From an uncultured Prevotellaceae bacterium (GTDB taxonomy: Bacteria > Bacteroidota > Bacteroidia > Bacteroidales > Bacteroidaceae), in the NCBI GenBank assembly GCA_946534585.1, contig CAMNCV010000125.1, positions 1-33,514 on the forward strand: a stretch of 33,514 nt of DNA, written 5' to 3'. The notes beneath the pieces were generated by a model that did no database searches, was not told the DNA's origin, and was given only the letters and a program-made list of their open reading frames with translations. The position numbers were made by a program, and so were the translations under genes. Shown here in pieces: positions 1 through 9,472 of this stretch; position 1 is the first letter of the stretch; each line of letters begins with the position of its first letter.

Positions 1-18
1 AAGCACCCAGAAGCTTAA
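1..18 (+). CDS. Probable 3' tail of exbB/MotA-TolQ-type proton channel gene (partial)
   Basis: The first 18 bases read Lys-His-Pro-Glu-Ala-stop in frame 1, 34 bases before the first exbD. In Bacteroidales a MotA/TolQ/ExbB channel gene normally precedes exbD-exbD-tonB, so the end of that gene is the natural reading. Five residues cannot identify a protein, so the call rests on gene order alone. Confidence 0.3.
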   Translation, partial: KHPEA

Positions 19-52
19 TCTTTTACTAACCCTTTAAAATTTTATTCAGAAT

Positions 53-670
53 ATGGGTAAGTTAAAAGTTAAGAAAAGCGACGTCTGGATTGACATGACC
101 CCTATGTCGGACGTGATGGTGCTTCTCCTGACATTCTTCATGCTTACATCTACGTTCGTGAAGAATGAGCCGGTGAAGGTCAACCAGCCACAGTCTGTGA
201 GTGAGGTCAAGATTCCAGAGAAAGACGTCTTGAACATCGTTGTCGGAAAGGACGGCAAGGTGTTTATGAGTATGGACAATCAGAATAGTGTGATGGCTGT
301 CATACAGGACATGGACAGCAAGTTCACCCTAAATCTGAGTAGCAAGGATATGAAGAAGTTCCAGACCGACCCTATGTGGGGTATGAGTCTCAGCAAACTG
401 AAGAACTACCTCTCACTTCCAGCAGAGAAGATGACAGAGGCCATCACTGGTGCTGATGCCGGTGTACCTCTTGACTCCATCAACGGTGGTAAGAGTGAGT
501 TCCAGGAGTGGGTAACATCTGCCGTTGATGCAGTGGAAGACATCAAGATTGCTATCAAGGCTGACTCTGACACTCCTTACAGTAGCATAAAATTGGTTAT
601 GTCGGAACTTCAGGACATGGAGCAGAATCGTTACTACCTTATCACATCATTAAAGACAGGGGAGGAATAA
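53..670 (+). CDS. exbD: ExbD/TolR-family biopolymer transport protein (first copy)
   Basis: Inner-membrane partner of ExbB that helps turn proton-motive force into TonB movement for outer-membrane uptake. The 205-residue product has a short basic cytoplasmic N-terminus, then one transmembrane helix at about residues 18-38. It carries the family signature TPMSDVMVLLLTFFML, with Asp20 at the position of the essential membrane aspartate of ExbD. The periplasmic part is longer than in the roughly 140-residue enterobacterial ExbD, which is usual for Bacteroidetes. The second exbD starts 3 bases after the stop codon, so the two are surely cotranscribed. The family call is firm; the substrate receptors it serves are unknown. 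Confidence 0.93.
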   Translation: MGKLKVKKSDVWIDMTPMSDVMVLLLTFFMLTSTFVKNEPVKVNQPQSVSEVKIPEKDVLNIVVGKDGKVFMSMDNQNSVMAVIQDMDSKFTLNLSSKDMKKFQTDPMWGMSLSKLKNYLSLPAEKMTEAITGADAGVPLDSINGGKSEFQEWVTSAVDAVEDIKIAIKADSDTPYSSIKLVMSELQDMEQNRYYLITSLKTGEE

Positions 671-673
671 AGA

Positions 674-1315
674 ATGGCAAAGAAATCAACAAGCAAGCAG
701 AAAAAGGCGAATACCCGTGTGGACTTTACGCCTATGGTTGATATGATGATGCTTCTTATCACATTCTTCATGCTCTGTACGTCGTTGGCAAAGCCTCAGT
801 CAATGGAGCTTTCTATGCCATCAAACGACAAGAACCTGGACAACAATGATAAGACGGTAACGAAGGAGTCATACACCATCACAATCTATGTGGCTGGTAA
901 CGACAAAATCTATTACGTAGAAGGAATACCTAAGTATGACGACCCTACCTGCATGAAGGAAACAACATGGGGTAAGAACGGAATACGTAAGGTACTGCAG
1001 ACACACGTGACCGAAGACGGCACACAGCCTGTACTGCAGGTGATGAAGGCAAAAGTAGAACTTGATGCAAGAAAGGATAAGGAGAATATGGCTGACTCCA
1101 TATACTCTAAGGAACTTTCCAAGTTGAAGAATGGTGAACTGCCTGACAAAAAGATTCAGACCATGACCATCATCATCAAGCCTTTGGACTCTGCAAGCTA
1201 CAAGAATGTAGTAGATGCTCTTGACGAAATGCAGATATGCAGCATTGGTAAGTATGTGATTGATAAGATCAATGAACAGGATCAGAAGCTCCTCGACAAG
1301 AAGGGTGTGAAGTAA
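674..1315 (+). CDS. exbD: ExbD/TolR-family biopolymer transport protein (second copy)
   Basis: Second ExbD-type protein, 213 residues, in the same operon. A lysine-rich N-terminus (residues 3-11) precedes the signature RVDFTPMVDMMMLLITFFML, with Asp23 as the probable proton-path aspartate, followed by a long periplasmic domain. Outside the membrane segment it differs clearly from the first copy, so the pair is an old duplication and not a recent one. Paired divergent ExbD proteins upstream of TonB are a recurring Bacteroidetes arrangement and may assemble as a mixed ExbD unit in one ExbB ring (inference). tonB follows after 57 bases. Confidence 0.92.
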   Translation: MAKKSTSKQKKANTRVDFTPMVDMMMLLITFFMLCTSLAKPQSMELSMPSNDKNLDNNDKTVTKESYTITIYVAGNDKIYYVEGIPKYDDPTCMKETTWGKNGIRKVLQTHVTEDGTQPVLQVMKAKVELDARKDKENMADSIYSKELSKLKNGELPDKKIQTMTIIIKPLDSASYKNVVDALDEMQICSIGKYVIDKINEQDQKLLDKKGVK

Positions 1316-1372
1316 TCCTTGTGAAGATCTTCATCAAGAACAAAGTATTAACAACTAAAAAAGATAATCAAA

Positions 1373-2209
1373 ATGGCAAAAATAGATCTTATATCTGGTG
1401 CGTGGACCGATATGGTATTCGAAAACCGCAACCAGGCTTACGGTGCCTATCGCCTGCGCAAGGGTACTGGTAAGCGTAATGTCATTGCTATCCTTGCTGT
1501 TATCTTGCTTGCCATCGCATGTCAGATAGGTCTTACCCTCAAGAATATTGCGGATGAGGCTGCAGCTAAGAGACAAGCCATGCAGGAGGCCGTAGAGCTC
1601 TCTGCCCTTGAGCAGAAGAAAGAGGCTAAGGTCGAGCGCAAGGAAATAGTGAAGCAGGAGAATGTAGAGAAGGTGGTAGAGAAGGTTAAGAGCTCTATCA
1701 AGTTCACTGCACCTGTCATTAAGAAAGACGATGAGGTACGCCCTGAGGACGAGATGAAGTCTCAGGAGGAGATTTTGAGTTCTAAGACTGCTATCGGTTC
1801 ATTCGACGTAAAGGGTAATGACGAGTCAGGCGAAGTACTCAAGGCAAAGGAAGTCATCGCTACCGAGCCAGTTAAGCCAAAGGAAGAAGAGAACAAGGTG
1901 TTCGAAGTTGTTGAGCAGATGCCTTCATTCCCAGGTGGCAACGCAGCCTTGATGAACTACCTGAGCAGCAATATCAAGTATCCTGTAATAGCAGAGGAGA
2001 ACGGTATTCAGGGTCGTGTCATCGTACAGTTCGTAGTTGGCAAGGACGGTGGTATATCCAATGTACACGTTGCCAAATCGGTTGACCCATCACTTGACAA
2101 GGAAGCCGTACGCGTGGTTAAGTCCATGCCTAAGTGGATTCCTGGTAAACAGAATGGTCAGGCCGTTAACGTGAAGTACACACTTCCTGTAACATTCCGT
2201 CTGAGCTAA
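1373..2209 (+). CDS. tonB: TonB family energy transducer
   Basis: Links the ExbB/ExbD motor to TonB-dependent outer-membrane receptors. The 278-residue protein has a cytoplasmic start that includes FENRNQAYGAYRLR, typical of Bacteroidetes TonB. A membrane helix follows at about residues 36-56, then a charged Glu/Lys-rich periplasmic spacer (about 60-180), and a C-terminal TonB domain from about 185. That domain shows PSFPGG, then YP, then GRVIVQFVVGKDG and the closing LPVTFRL. The spacer is Lys/Glu-rich and not the classical proline-rich type. It is the last gene before a strong terminator, which fits an exbB-exbD-exbD-tonB operon. Confidence 0.95.
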   Translation: MAKIDLISGAWTDMVFENRNQAYGAYRLRKGTGKRNVIAILAVILLAIACQIGLTLKNIADEAAAKRQAMQEAVELSALEQKKEAKVERKEIVKQENVEKVVEKVKSSIKFTAPVIKKDDEVRPEDEMKSQEEILSSKTAIGSFDVKGNDESGEVLKAKEVIATEPVKPKEEENKVFEVVEQMPSFPGGNAALMNYLSSNIKYPVIAEENGIQGRVIVQFVVGKDGGISNVHVAKSVDPSLDKEAVRVVKSMPKWIPGKQNGQAVNVKYTLPVTFRLS

Positions 2210-2239
2210 AAATGCAGACCTTTAACTACACAATTTAAG

Positions 2240-2311
2240 AAAAAGGAGTTAAGACAGTGCCGTTTTCTCATCGCACATGCGTGGAACAGACACTGCCTTG
2301 ACTTCTTTTTT
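2240..2311 (+). terminator. Rho-independent terminator after tonB
   Basis: A stem of about 20 pairs (2240-2259 with 2291-2311; two G-U pairs and one mismatch) closes a loop of about 30 bases and ends in a run of T. The 5' arm is A-rich, so it may also work in the other direction. Confidence 0.8.
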
Positions 2312-2346
2312 AATATTCAGAAGCATAAAACCTGACAATACGCACT

Positions 2347-3306
2347 ATGAAAAGAAACATTGTATATTTCTTCATCGGAATCATGGCTATAAGCCTGTAT
2401 TCCTGCACAGAAGCAAATAAAAGCGGACGCACCGACACGTTTAATTCTGGTCATGTCTCGTTCGCATGCGATGCAAGTTTCAGTCCAATAATCGAAGAGA
2501 TACGTGAGCTCTTTGAATTCAAATATCCTGACGCAAAACTGACTCCTGTTTACACCAATGAGTCAGATGCCATAGACTTACTTATGAAAGACTCGCTATG
2601 GCTTGTCATAACCTCACGTGATTACAAGCCTGCGGAACTTGAGATGCTCAAGTCGCGCAAGCAGTTTCCTCTGAGCATTCGTATGGCATACGATGGCTTG
2701 GCATTGGTACAGAATTCACAGAACACTGACTCTTGCATCAGTGTAAAAGATATACGTCGCATACTCACTGGCGAAGCAAAACGATGGGAAGATATATATC
2801 CTGGTTCGAAGCTTGGCGATATAGAAATTGTATTCGACAATAAAAAATCATCAACTGTACACTATGTAGAAGACAGCATTCTCGGTGGCAAACCCATTAC
2901 GGCTCCAAGTGCATTTGCCGTGGACTCTACAGCCGAAGTAGTAGAGTATGTGGAGCAACACAAGAATGCCATCGGACTTATTGGCAGCAACTGGCTCAAC
3001 GACAAGCGTGACAGCACAAACCTGACATTCAAGCGTGGCATACGACCAATGGCGGTATCAAAACTTGACATTGCAAACGACAAAAACTCATACAAACCTT
3101 ATCAATACTATTTCTACAACGGAGACTATCCGTTCACTCGCACGCTCTACATACTGCTAAATGATACCAACACCTACGGACTACCCACAGGCTTCAAGAA
3201 CTTCATCATATCGCAGAATGAGGGACAGATGGTAATCCTCAAGGCAGGCCTACTGCCAGCATACGGCAATATTACATTCCGTAGCGTACACGTAAACAAA
3301 GAATAA
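2347..3306 (+). CDS. PstS-like periplasmic binding lipoprotein
   Basis: 319-residue exported protein of the phosphate/PstS-like binding family. The N-terminus is a lipoprotein signal with lipobox LYSC, making Cys20 the lipidated residue. The mature part begins with a binding-protein pattern (SFACDASFSPIIEEI) and has the ILTGEAKRW segment typical of PstS-like proteins. No pst transporter genes (pstABC) are nearby, and Bacteroidetes often place such a protein next to exbD-tonB. It may therefore serve the TonB machinery or a sensory role and not classical phosphate import (inference). The upstream terminator suggests its own transcription, but I see no good -7 box in the 35-base gap. Confidence 0.75.
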   Translation: MKRNIVYFFIGIMAISLYSCTEANKSGRTDTFNSGHVSFACDASFSPIIEEIRELFEFKYPDAKLTPVYTNESDAIDLLMKDSLWLVITSRDYKPAELEMLKSRKQFPLSIRMAYDGLALVQNSQNTDSCISVKDIRRILTGEAKRWEDIYPGSKLGDIEIVFDNKKSSTVHYVEDSILGGKPITAPSAFAVDSTAEVVEYVEQHKNAIGLIGSNWLNDKRDSTNLTFKRGIRPMAVSKLDIANDKNSYKPYQYYFYNGDYPFTRTLYILLNDTNTYGLPTGFKNFIISQNEGQMVILKAGLLPAYGNITFRSVHVNKE

Positions 3307-3353
3307 AAGAATAGTATTGTAAAGCAAGAAAAGAAATTTATTAGCAAAAAAGA

Positions 3354-3384
3354 AGAAAACTTTTAAACCATAAGAAAGTTTTTT
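3354..3384 (+). terminator. Possible weak terminator after the binding lipoprotein
   Basis: A 10-pair A/T-rich stem (3354-3363 with 3375-3384, one G-U pair) ends in TTTTTT. The surrounding region is AT-rich, so the pairing could be chance. The rest of 3307-3471 shows no gene. Confidence 0.4.
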
Positions 3385-3471
3385 CGTCAATAAATTAGAA
3401 TATTCTCAATAAAATAATAACATAAAAAGAAACTGAAAAGGTTATAGCTAACTATTTAAACACAACAGATT

Positions 3472-4911
3472 ATGAAAGTACGTAACATTATAGTAGGAGC
3501 ACTGATGACAGTCATCGCTGCTCCAGCAGTAGCTCAGCAGCAGGATGCTATTCAGCAGCAGGTAGCAGCAATCATCAAGAGTGGTGCTCCTGACGCAGCA
3601 AAGCAGGTAGCAGCCATCGCAAAACAGAACAAGAAAGACGTCAATGCACTCGTAAGCATCGGTAAAGCTTACCTTACAGTAAAGGACTATGCCAATGCAA
3701 AGCTTTACGCTCAGCAGGCAGCCGCCCTTGTATCAGGCAAGAAGGTACAGGCCACAGCCACACCGTTTGTATTGCTCGGCAACATCGCAGTAAGCGAGGA
3801 CGATGGTGGCGAGGCAGCACAGCAGTTCCAACAGGCCATTTACTTTGACCCCAAAAACCCTGACGGCTATCGTCGCTACGCGCAGATAATGAGCAAGACA
3901 GACCCTACGGGTGCCGTACAGACACTGGAAGACCTGCGCGCCCAGCGTCCTGACTATCCCGTAGATCTCATAGCAGCAGAGATATACTCAGGAGCCGGCA
4001 AGATGTCAAAGGCCATCGAGTACTACGACAAGGTACAGGTAAGCCAGATGAAAGACTATCAGATTTCTGACTATGCCACAAACCTCTTCTTGTCAAAAGA
4101 CTATGACAAGTCACTGAAGATTGCCACAGAAGGTCACAATATGTTCCCACGTAACGCATCGTTCAACCGTTTGATGATGTTCAACTACACCGACAAGAAG
4201 CAATATAACGAAGCACTTGACGCTGCAGACAAACTCTTCAACGCATCAGACTCCCTGAAGGCTTCAATCTACGACTATACATACTACGCAAAGGCTCTGA
4301 AGTCAGCCGGCAAGTATCAGGAGGCTATCGCAGCATACCAGAATCAGCAGAACTCAAAGGACTGCGACGCCAACACACGAATGGAGGCCGACAAGAACAT
4401 ATCTGATTGCTACAAGGCACTCTCTGACTACGAGAAAGCAGGCGAGTACCTCGACAAATACCTTAAGGCCCAGCCACAGCAGTCTTTCTCTATTGAAGAA
4501 CTCTTGGCACAATTCTATGTAGATCAGCTCGCTGACGACAAATCTTCAGCAGACGTTAAGAAGACTGCATACGACAAGGCGGATGCAATCTATGCAGGAC
4601 TTGCCGAGAAGTACCCAGACAACGCAGCCTATGTTGCAAACAAGCGCGCCACCCTACCCTTCTCACTGGCACTCAACCAGGTTGAGCAGCTGAAGCTCGC
4701 AGGCCCACACTATCTTAACTTCACAGAGATAATGGGTGGAAAGAATGACCGCTCAGCAGGTGAAACGAAGATGCTCATCAACGCATACAATGCTGTAATA
4801 GCATACTACGTACATGGTATCAATGATATGGCCAAGGCAAAAGAAATTGCCCAGAAGGTCATAGAGATTGACCCAGAGAATGCCAATGCCAAGGCACTGC
4901 TCGGTCAGTAA
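3472..4911 (+). CDS. Exported TPR-repeat protein
   Basis: 479-residue protein with a cleavable signal peptide (about residues 1-21, ending AAPAVA-Q) followed by helical repeats. TPR-like motifs recur throughout: YANAKLYAQQAAAL, AAQQFQQAIYFDPKNPDGYRR, ALDAADKLFNASDS, and a closing AKEIAQKVIEIDPENANAKA. TPR proteins are periplasmic scaffolds; no enzyme motif is visible. Bacteroidales often carry such a gene directly after exbD-tonB and the PstS-like gene, which hints at a shared envelope role (inference). A strong terminator closes the cluster. Confidence 0.8.
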   Translation: MKVRNIIVGALMTVIAAPAVAQQQDAIQQQVAAIIKSGAPDAAKQVAAIAKQNKKDVNALVSIGKAYLTVKDYANAKLYAQQAAALVSGKKVQATATPFVLLGNIAVSEDDGGEAAQQFQQAIYFDPKNPDGYRRYAQIMSKTDPTGAVQTLEDLRAQRPDYPVDLIAAEIYSGAGKMSKAIEYYDKVQVSQMKDYQISDYATNLFLSKDYDKSLKIATEGHNMFPRNASFNRLMMFNYTDKKQYNEALDAADKLFNASDSLKASIYDYTYYAKALKSAGKYQEAIAAYQNQQNSKDCDANTRMEADKNISDCYKALSDYEKAGEYLDKYLKAQPQQSFSIEELLAQFYVDQLADDKSSADVKKTAYDKADAIYAGLAEKYPDNAAYVANKRATLPFSLALNQVEQLKLAGPHYLNFTEIMGGKNDRSAGETKMLINAYNAVIAYYVHGINDMAKAKEIAQKVIEIDPENANAKALLGQ

Positions 4912-4965
4912 AACGACACATGACAGCTATTCCGATGGAATAGAAACAGAAAAACAGGAAACTAC

Positions 4966-5003
4966 AGGACTCCACAACCGAAAGGATTGTGGAGTCCTTT
5001 TTT
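4966..5003 (+). terminator. Rho-independent terminator after the TPR gene
   Basis: A perfect 12-pair stem (4966-4977 with 4987-4998) with a 9-base loop runs into TTTTTT. A smaller hairpin with a 3-base loop lies just upstream at 4927-4943. Confidence 0.9.
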
Positions 5004-5008
5004 CATAC

Positions 5009-5140
5009 ACATAATGAATACTATGTAATCGCTATCTGATTACGCAGTAAAAGCATACTGATTACATGGTAATCGCTATCTGATTACGCAGTAAAAGCAT
5101 ACTGATTACATGGTAATCGCTATCTGATTACAACCTAAAA
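5009..5140 (+). repeat. Array of six 22-bp repeat units (44-bp higher-order period)
   Basis: Units start at 5009, 5031, 5053, 5075, 5097 and 5119. Two alternating types give an exact 44-bp period over 5031-5118. Each unit carries GATTAC near its middle. The GCATA-type units (5053, 5097) contain the dyad GATTAC-ATG-GTAATC. The first and last units are degenerate. The array lies between the TPR terminator and the secA promoter, and a related array is at 23389-23476. Nothing in it suggests coding. Confidence 0.85.
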
Positions 5141-5287
5141 GCAATGCTATTAAGACAACAAGGTGAAAACAACGGAAGACAATCTAATATTTGTAGCATT
5201 TTTACATCATACGTGCAGAAATAATATATCCAAAGCAACAAAAGCCACAAAAAGATAAATAATAAATATTAAAATTATCGGCAATAT

Positions 5288-5319
5288 CTTGGTTTTTATA
5301 AAAAAAATGAGTAACTTTG
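5288..5319 (+). promoter_or_regulatory. secA promoter (Bacteroidetes type)
   Basis: TTG at 5289-5291, 20 bases, then the exact -7 box TAACTTTG at 5312-5319. The implied leader is about 80 bases. The stretch 5141-5287 between the repeat array and this promoter shows nothing recognisable. Confidence 0.75.
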
Positions 5320-5405
5320 TAGTTCATTTGGTGTCATGACTTATCTGATGATGAAATAAAGCAGACACTATCAGTTATAAAACACTTAATTATTAACCAA
5401 AAGAA

Positions 5406-8400
5406 ATGAATTTCAATTCAATACTCTCTGCCCTATTCGGCAACAAGTCAACACGTGACATAAAAAAGATACAGCCCCTCGTAAACAAGGTTAAGGAGGC
5501 TTATCCTGCCATTCAGGCTCTGACAAACGATGAACTACGTGCTAAAAGTAAGGAAATACAACAATTCGTACAGAGTTCATGTGCTGATCAAAAGAAGCAG
5601 ATAGAGGAACTGAAGGGCCGCATCGAGCAGACCCCTATTGACGAGCGCGAGCCTATATTCATTCAAATTGACAAACTGGAGAAAGAGGCTCTCGACAAAC
5701 TGGAAGATGCCCTCAACGAGGTATATCCCGTTGCATTCTCTATTGTCAAAGATACAGCACGTCGTTTCACTGAAAACGAGGAAACGATTGTAACTGCCAC
5801 CGACTTCGACCGCGAACTGGCAGCTGACCCTGAGAAAGACTTTATCACTATCGATGGCGACAAGGCCATATACCATAACCACTGGACAGCAGGAGGCAAT
5901 GACCTAAAGTGGGAGATGGTACACTATGATGTGCAACTCTTCGGCGGTACGGTATTGCATCAGGGCAAAATCGCCGAGATGGCTACAGGTGAGGGTAAGA
6001 CACTCGTAGCCACGTGTCCGGTATTCCTCAACGCCTTGACAGGCAACGGAGTACACGTTGTCACCGTTAACGACTATCTGGCAAAGCGTGACTCAGAATG
6101 GATGGGACCACTGTATATGTTCCATGGACTGTCAGTGGACTGTATCGACAAGCACAGACCAAACTCTGAGGAGCGTCGCAAGGCTTATCAGGCAGACATC
6201 ACGTTCGGAACGAACAATGAGTTTGGCTTCGACTACCTACGTGACAACATGGCAATGCACCCAGAAGACCTCGTGCAACGCAAGCATAACTATGCCATCG
6301 TCGATGAGGTTGACTCTGTACTTATTGATGACGCACGCACACCGCTCATCATCTCTGGTCCCCAGCCAAAAGGCGACATTCAGATGTTTGAGGAGTATCA
6401 GCCATTGGTAGAAAAACTGGTGCAGGCACAGCGCAAACTGGCTACCACATTACTCGCTGAAGCAAAGGAAAAGATAGCAAAAGGACAGCAAACCAACAAC
6501 AAGGAACTCACATCCGACGGCTTCCTTGCACTGTATCGTTCCTACAAAGCATTGCCAAAGAACACTCCTTTGGTAAAATACCTGTCAGAAGACGGCATCA
6601 AGTCAGGAATGCTCGCCACAGAGGAAATCTACATGGAGAACAACAACCGCAAGATGCCGGAAGCCATAGCACCGCTGTACTTCGTCGTTGACGAGAAGAT
6701 GCACTCGGCTGACCTTACCGACAAAGGCGTAGAATGGCTGTCACGCCAGGTCAACGACAACGCCCTGTTTGTCATACCCGACATCACTTCTGAGCTCTCA
6801 GCACTTGAGGCAGACACAACACTCAGTAATGAGGAGCGTCTTGCCAAGAAAGACGAACGCCTGAATTACTTCTCTGAGCAATCAGAGCGCGTGCATACCC
6901 TGCAGCAGTTGCTGAAGGCTTACTCATTATATAACAAGGACGACGAATACGTTGTCATTCCAAACAGAGACGGAGTGCCTGAGGTAAAGATAGTAGATGA
7001 ACAGACAGGACGTATCATGGAAGGACGTCGTTGGTCTGACGGATTACACCAAGCTATCGAAGCCAAAGAGCACGTGAAGGTGGAGGCTGCTACACAGACG
7101 TACGCTACCATCACACTGCAGAACTACTTCCGCATGTATCACAAGCTTTCAGGCATGACAGGTACGGCTTCTACCGAGGCCGGCGAGTTCTGGGATATAT
7201 ACAAACTCGACGTCGTTGAGATACCAACCAACAAGCCTGTACAACGCAAGGATATGGACGACCGCGTCTATAAAACCGCACGCGAGAAGTATAAAGCCGT
7301 AATCGACGAGATTGAAGAAATGCGCAATGCAGGTCGTCCGGTACTCGTCGGCACCACCTCTGTAGAAATATCAGAATTGATTTCGCGCATGCTCAAGATG
7401 CGCAACATACCACATAACGTATTGAATGCCAAGGAACATGAGCGCGAATCAATGATTGTTGCCGAAGCAGGCAAGAGCATTAACGGCAAAGGAGCCGTAA
7501 CCATAGCTACCAACATGGCAGGCCGTGGTACCGATATCAAACTTACGCCCGAGGTGAAGGCCGCTGGCGGTTTGGCTATCATAGGCACAGAGCGCCACGA
7601 AAGCCGTCGCGTTGACCGCCAGTTGCGTGGTCGTGCCGGTCGTCAGGGAGACCCAGGTTCATCTGTATTCTACGTATCTCTTGAAGACAAACTGATGCGT
7701 CTGTTCGCTTCTGAGCGTATCGCAAAGGTAATGGACCGTCTGGGATTTGAAGAAGGCGAACGCATTGAGTCGTCAATGATTACAAATGCCATTGAGCGTG
7801 CACAGAAAAAAGTTGAGGAAAACAACTTCGGCATACGTAAGCGTCTGCTCGAATACGACGACGTAATGAACAAGCAGCGCACCGTAATCTATGAGAAACG
7901 CCGTCATGCCCTCATGGGTGAGCGCATCGGCATGGATATTACAAATATCATTTGGGATCGCGTTGTGTCAATCCTCGGAAACAATGACTACGACGGATGC
8001 AAGGAGCAGTTCCTGAAACTATTCTTCATGGAGGTGCCATTCAGCGAAGAAGAGTTCATATCCACCGACCGCAACCAGTTGGAAGAGACAACATTCCAGA
8101 AGGTTATGGCTAACTTCAAGGCTCATGTTGACAAGGTTGCAGAGGAAGCCGCACCTGTTGTAAAACAGATATATGAGGATCCAAACGCTAACTTCGAGCG
8201 CATACTCATACCGCTGACCGACCTGCACATGATATACCGTATGTCATTCAGTTTGAAAGAATGTTATGAATCTGAGGCAAAGAACATCATGCGCGAGTTT
8301 GAGAAGATGATAATTCTTCACAACATCGATGACAACTGGAAAGAGAACCTGCGTCAGCTTGACGAATTGCGCCACTCTTCACAGAATGCCAGCTACGAGC

Positions 8401-8801
8401 AGAAAGACCCCTTGCTCATCTTCAAACTTGAATCAGTGAAGTTGTGGGATGCCATGATCAACCAGATGAACGACAGCATCTGCTCTACTCTGTCGCGCAT
8501 ACACATACACAAGGAACAGGCACCAGAGCAGGCTCCCATGGACATACCGCAGCCTATGCCGCAACCACAGTATCAGGCTAACAAACCAGAACTTAACGCT
8601 GACGGCACACAGCCACGTCGCATGATGCAACGTCCGCCAATGCCACCAATGCCCGACGGAATGGACAGACCTGATTACATCGACCCGTCTATGCCTAAGG
8701 CACCACGCATGCCAATAACAGGCACAAAGGCGCCACGTCCTAACGATCCGTGTCCGTGTGGTTCTGGCAAGAAGTTCAAGCAATGCCACGGAAAGAGATA
8801 A
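5406..8801 (+). CDS. secA: Protein translocase ATPase SecA
   Basis: Motor ATPase of the Sec pathway, driving preproteins through SecYEG. The 1131-residue product carries Walker A GEGKT at 195-199 and Walker B DEVD at 300-303. The second nucleotide-binding domain shows [10 protein letters not shown] and [13 protein letters not shown]. The C-terminus is the zinc-binding SEC-C tail [16 protein letters not shown], with Cys1116, Cys1118, Cys1127 and His1128. It is about 230 residues longer than E. coli SecA. Extra sequence lies in the N-terminal region and after Walker B (roughly residues 330-510), as in other Bacteroidetes SecA, and a Pro/Met/Gln-rich linker precedes the zinc tail. It has its own promoter 90 bases upstream. 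Confidence 0.98.
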   Translation: MNFNSILSALFGNKSTRDIKKIQPLVNKVKEAYPAIQALTNDELRAKSKEIQQFVQSSCADQKKQIEELKGRIEQTPIDEREPIFIQIDKLEKEALDKLEDALNEVYPVAFSIVKDTARRFTENEETIVTATDFDRELAADPEKDFITIDGDKAIYHNHWTAGGNDLKWEMVHYDVQLFGGTVLHQGKIAEMATGEGKTLVATCPVFLNALTGNGVHVVTVNDYLAKRDSEWMGPLYMFHGLSVDCIDKHRPNSEERRKAYQADITFGTNNEFGFDYLRDNMAMHPEDLVQRKHNYAIVDEVDSVLIDDARTPLIISGPQPKGDIQMFEEYQPLVEKLVQAQRKLATTLLAEAKEKIAKGQQTNNKELTSDGFLALYRSYKALPKNTPLVKYLSEDGIKSGMLATEEIYMENNNRKMPEAIAPLYFVVDEKMHSADLTDKGVEWLSRQVNDNALFVIPDITSELSALEADTTLSNEERLAKKDERLNYFSEQSERVHTLQQLLKAYSLYNKDDEYVVIPNRDGVPEVKIVDEQTGRIMEGRRWSDGLHQAIEAKEHVKVEAATQTYATITLQNYFRMYHKLSGMTGTASTEAGEFWDIYKLDVVEIPTNKPVQRKDMDDRVYKTAREKYKAVIDEIEEMRNAGRPVLVGTTSVEISELISRMLKMRNIPHNVLNAKEHERESMIVAEAGKSINGKGAVTIATNMAGRGTDIKLTPEVKAAGGLAIIGTERHESRRVDRQLRGRAGRQGDPGSSVFYVSLEDKLMRLFASERIAKVMDRLGFEEGERIESSMITNAIERAQKKVEENNFGIRKRLLEYDDVMNKQRTVIYEKRRHALMGERIGMDITNIIWDRVVSILGNNDYDGCKEQFLKLFFMEVPFSEEEFISTDRNQLEETTFQKVMANFKAHVDKVAEEAAPVVKQIYEDPNANFERILIPLTDLHMIYRMSFSLKECYESEAKNIMREFEKMIILHNIDDNWKENLRQLDELRHSSQNASYEQKDPLLIFKLESVKLWDAMINQMNDSICSTLSRIHIHKEQAPEQAPMDIPQPMPQPQYQANKPELNADGTQPRRMMQRPPMPPMPDGMDRPDYIDPSMPKAPRMPITGTKAPRPNDPCPCGSGKKFKQCHGKR

Positions 8802-8853
8802 CTTGCCATTGACTTCCGAAAACTCAAACAATCAGTAAAAGCAGAAATAGAAT

Positions 8854-9318
8854 ATGTCTGAGAAAACTAACCACCAGATTACCCGCTTCCTTCAGAAGTT
8901 AGCGGAGAAGTATCCTCAGTCAGAGACACCAGAGGTGTTCACCGACATTCATATCCGCGTATCACAGGAAACCGGAGACATGATGGCCTTTGACGATGAG
9001 GATAAGGAGATAACACGCGTAGTAGTGGAAGAATGGATTAACTCTCCACTCGACACCGAACAGTTCTACTCTCAGGTGGCTACACTTCTCAGAAATGCTA
9101 TTACTGCACTTGAGAATCAAGGGAAAGACAATAATCATGCGACTGCATATCTCGGAATTATCGAACCATATAACTATGTATTAGAAAACGAAACGAGTGA
9201 ACACGTGGCAGAGTTGTACGTCGTTGACGATACCGAAACTATGATACTTGACCAGCCAATAATGAGCAATCTCAGTCAAGAGCTTGACGATTTTATCAAT
9301 GATTTGCTGAAGGATTAA
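8854..9318 (+). CDS. Conserved hypothetical acidic protein downstream of secA
   Basis: 154-residue soluble protein that I do not recognise. It has no signal peptide, membrane helix or cysteine, and is strongly acidic (for example AFDDEDKE, and a C-terminal LDDFINDLLKD). Starting 52 bases after secA with no terminator between, it is probably cotranscribed. The predicted fold is mixed helix and strand. A hairpin followed by T at 9354-9380 lies after it. It is a real gene by length, composition and spacing, but no function should be assigned. Confidence 0.7.
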   Translation: MSEKTNHQITRFLQKLAEKYPQSETPEVFTDIHIRVSQETGDMMAFDDEDKEITRVVVEEWINSPLDTEQFYSQVATLLRNAITALENQGKDNNHATAYLGIIEPYNYVLENETSEHVAELYVVDDTETMILDQPIMSNLSQELDDFINDLLKD

Positions 9319-9353
9319 GGTCATTTATAAGGAGATTAGATTAAAAGATTAAG

Positions 9354-9380
9354 AAATATTTGTCCAATTCAAATATTTTT
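9354..9380 (+). terminator. AT-rich hairpin terminator overlapping the tRNA promoter
   Basis: AAATATTTG (9354-9362) pairs with CAAATATTT (9370-9378), followed by TT. The left arm also contains the -33 TTTG of the tRNA promoter, so the end of the secA unit and the start of the tRNA unit share DNA. Confidence 0.55.
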
Positions 9381-9390
9381 GTTAACTTTG
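9359..9390 (+). promoter_or_regulatory. tRNA-Arg promoter
   Basis: TTTG at 9359-9362, 20 bases, TAACTTTG at 9383-9390: a full consensus match. Transcription should start near 9394. Confidence 0.8.
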
Positions 9391-9426
9391 CACTCGCAAA
9401 AGCGGAAACAAACGCTTTTGCGAGTG
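9391..9426 (+). repeat. Perfect 14-bp inverted repeat at the 5' end of the tRNA transcript
   Basis: CACTCGCAAAAGCG (9391-9404) is exactly complementary to 9413-9426 across an 8-base loop, then TTTT follows. It begins at the predicted transcription start, so the pre-tRNA would carry a stable 5' hairpin about 47 bases before the mature tRNA. Confidence 0.8.
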
Positions 9427-9472
9427 TTTTCTTGCTTCATACCAGCATAAACACTATACATTTTTATGGGTT

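Noticed and set aside
2347..3306. Phosphate importer component of a pst operon
   Set aside because: PstS-like by sequence but no pstA, pstB, pstC or phoU in the window, so a transport assignment is not justified.
5009..5140. CRISPR array
   Set aside because: Units abut with no unique spacers and are too short; no cas genes are nearby.
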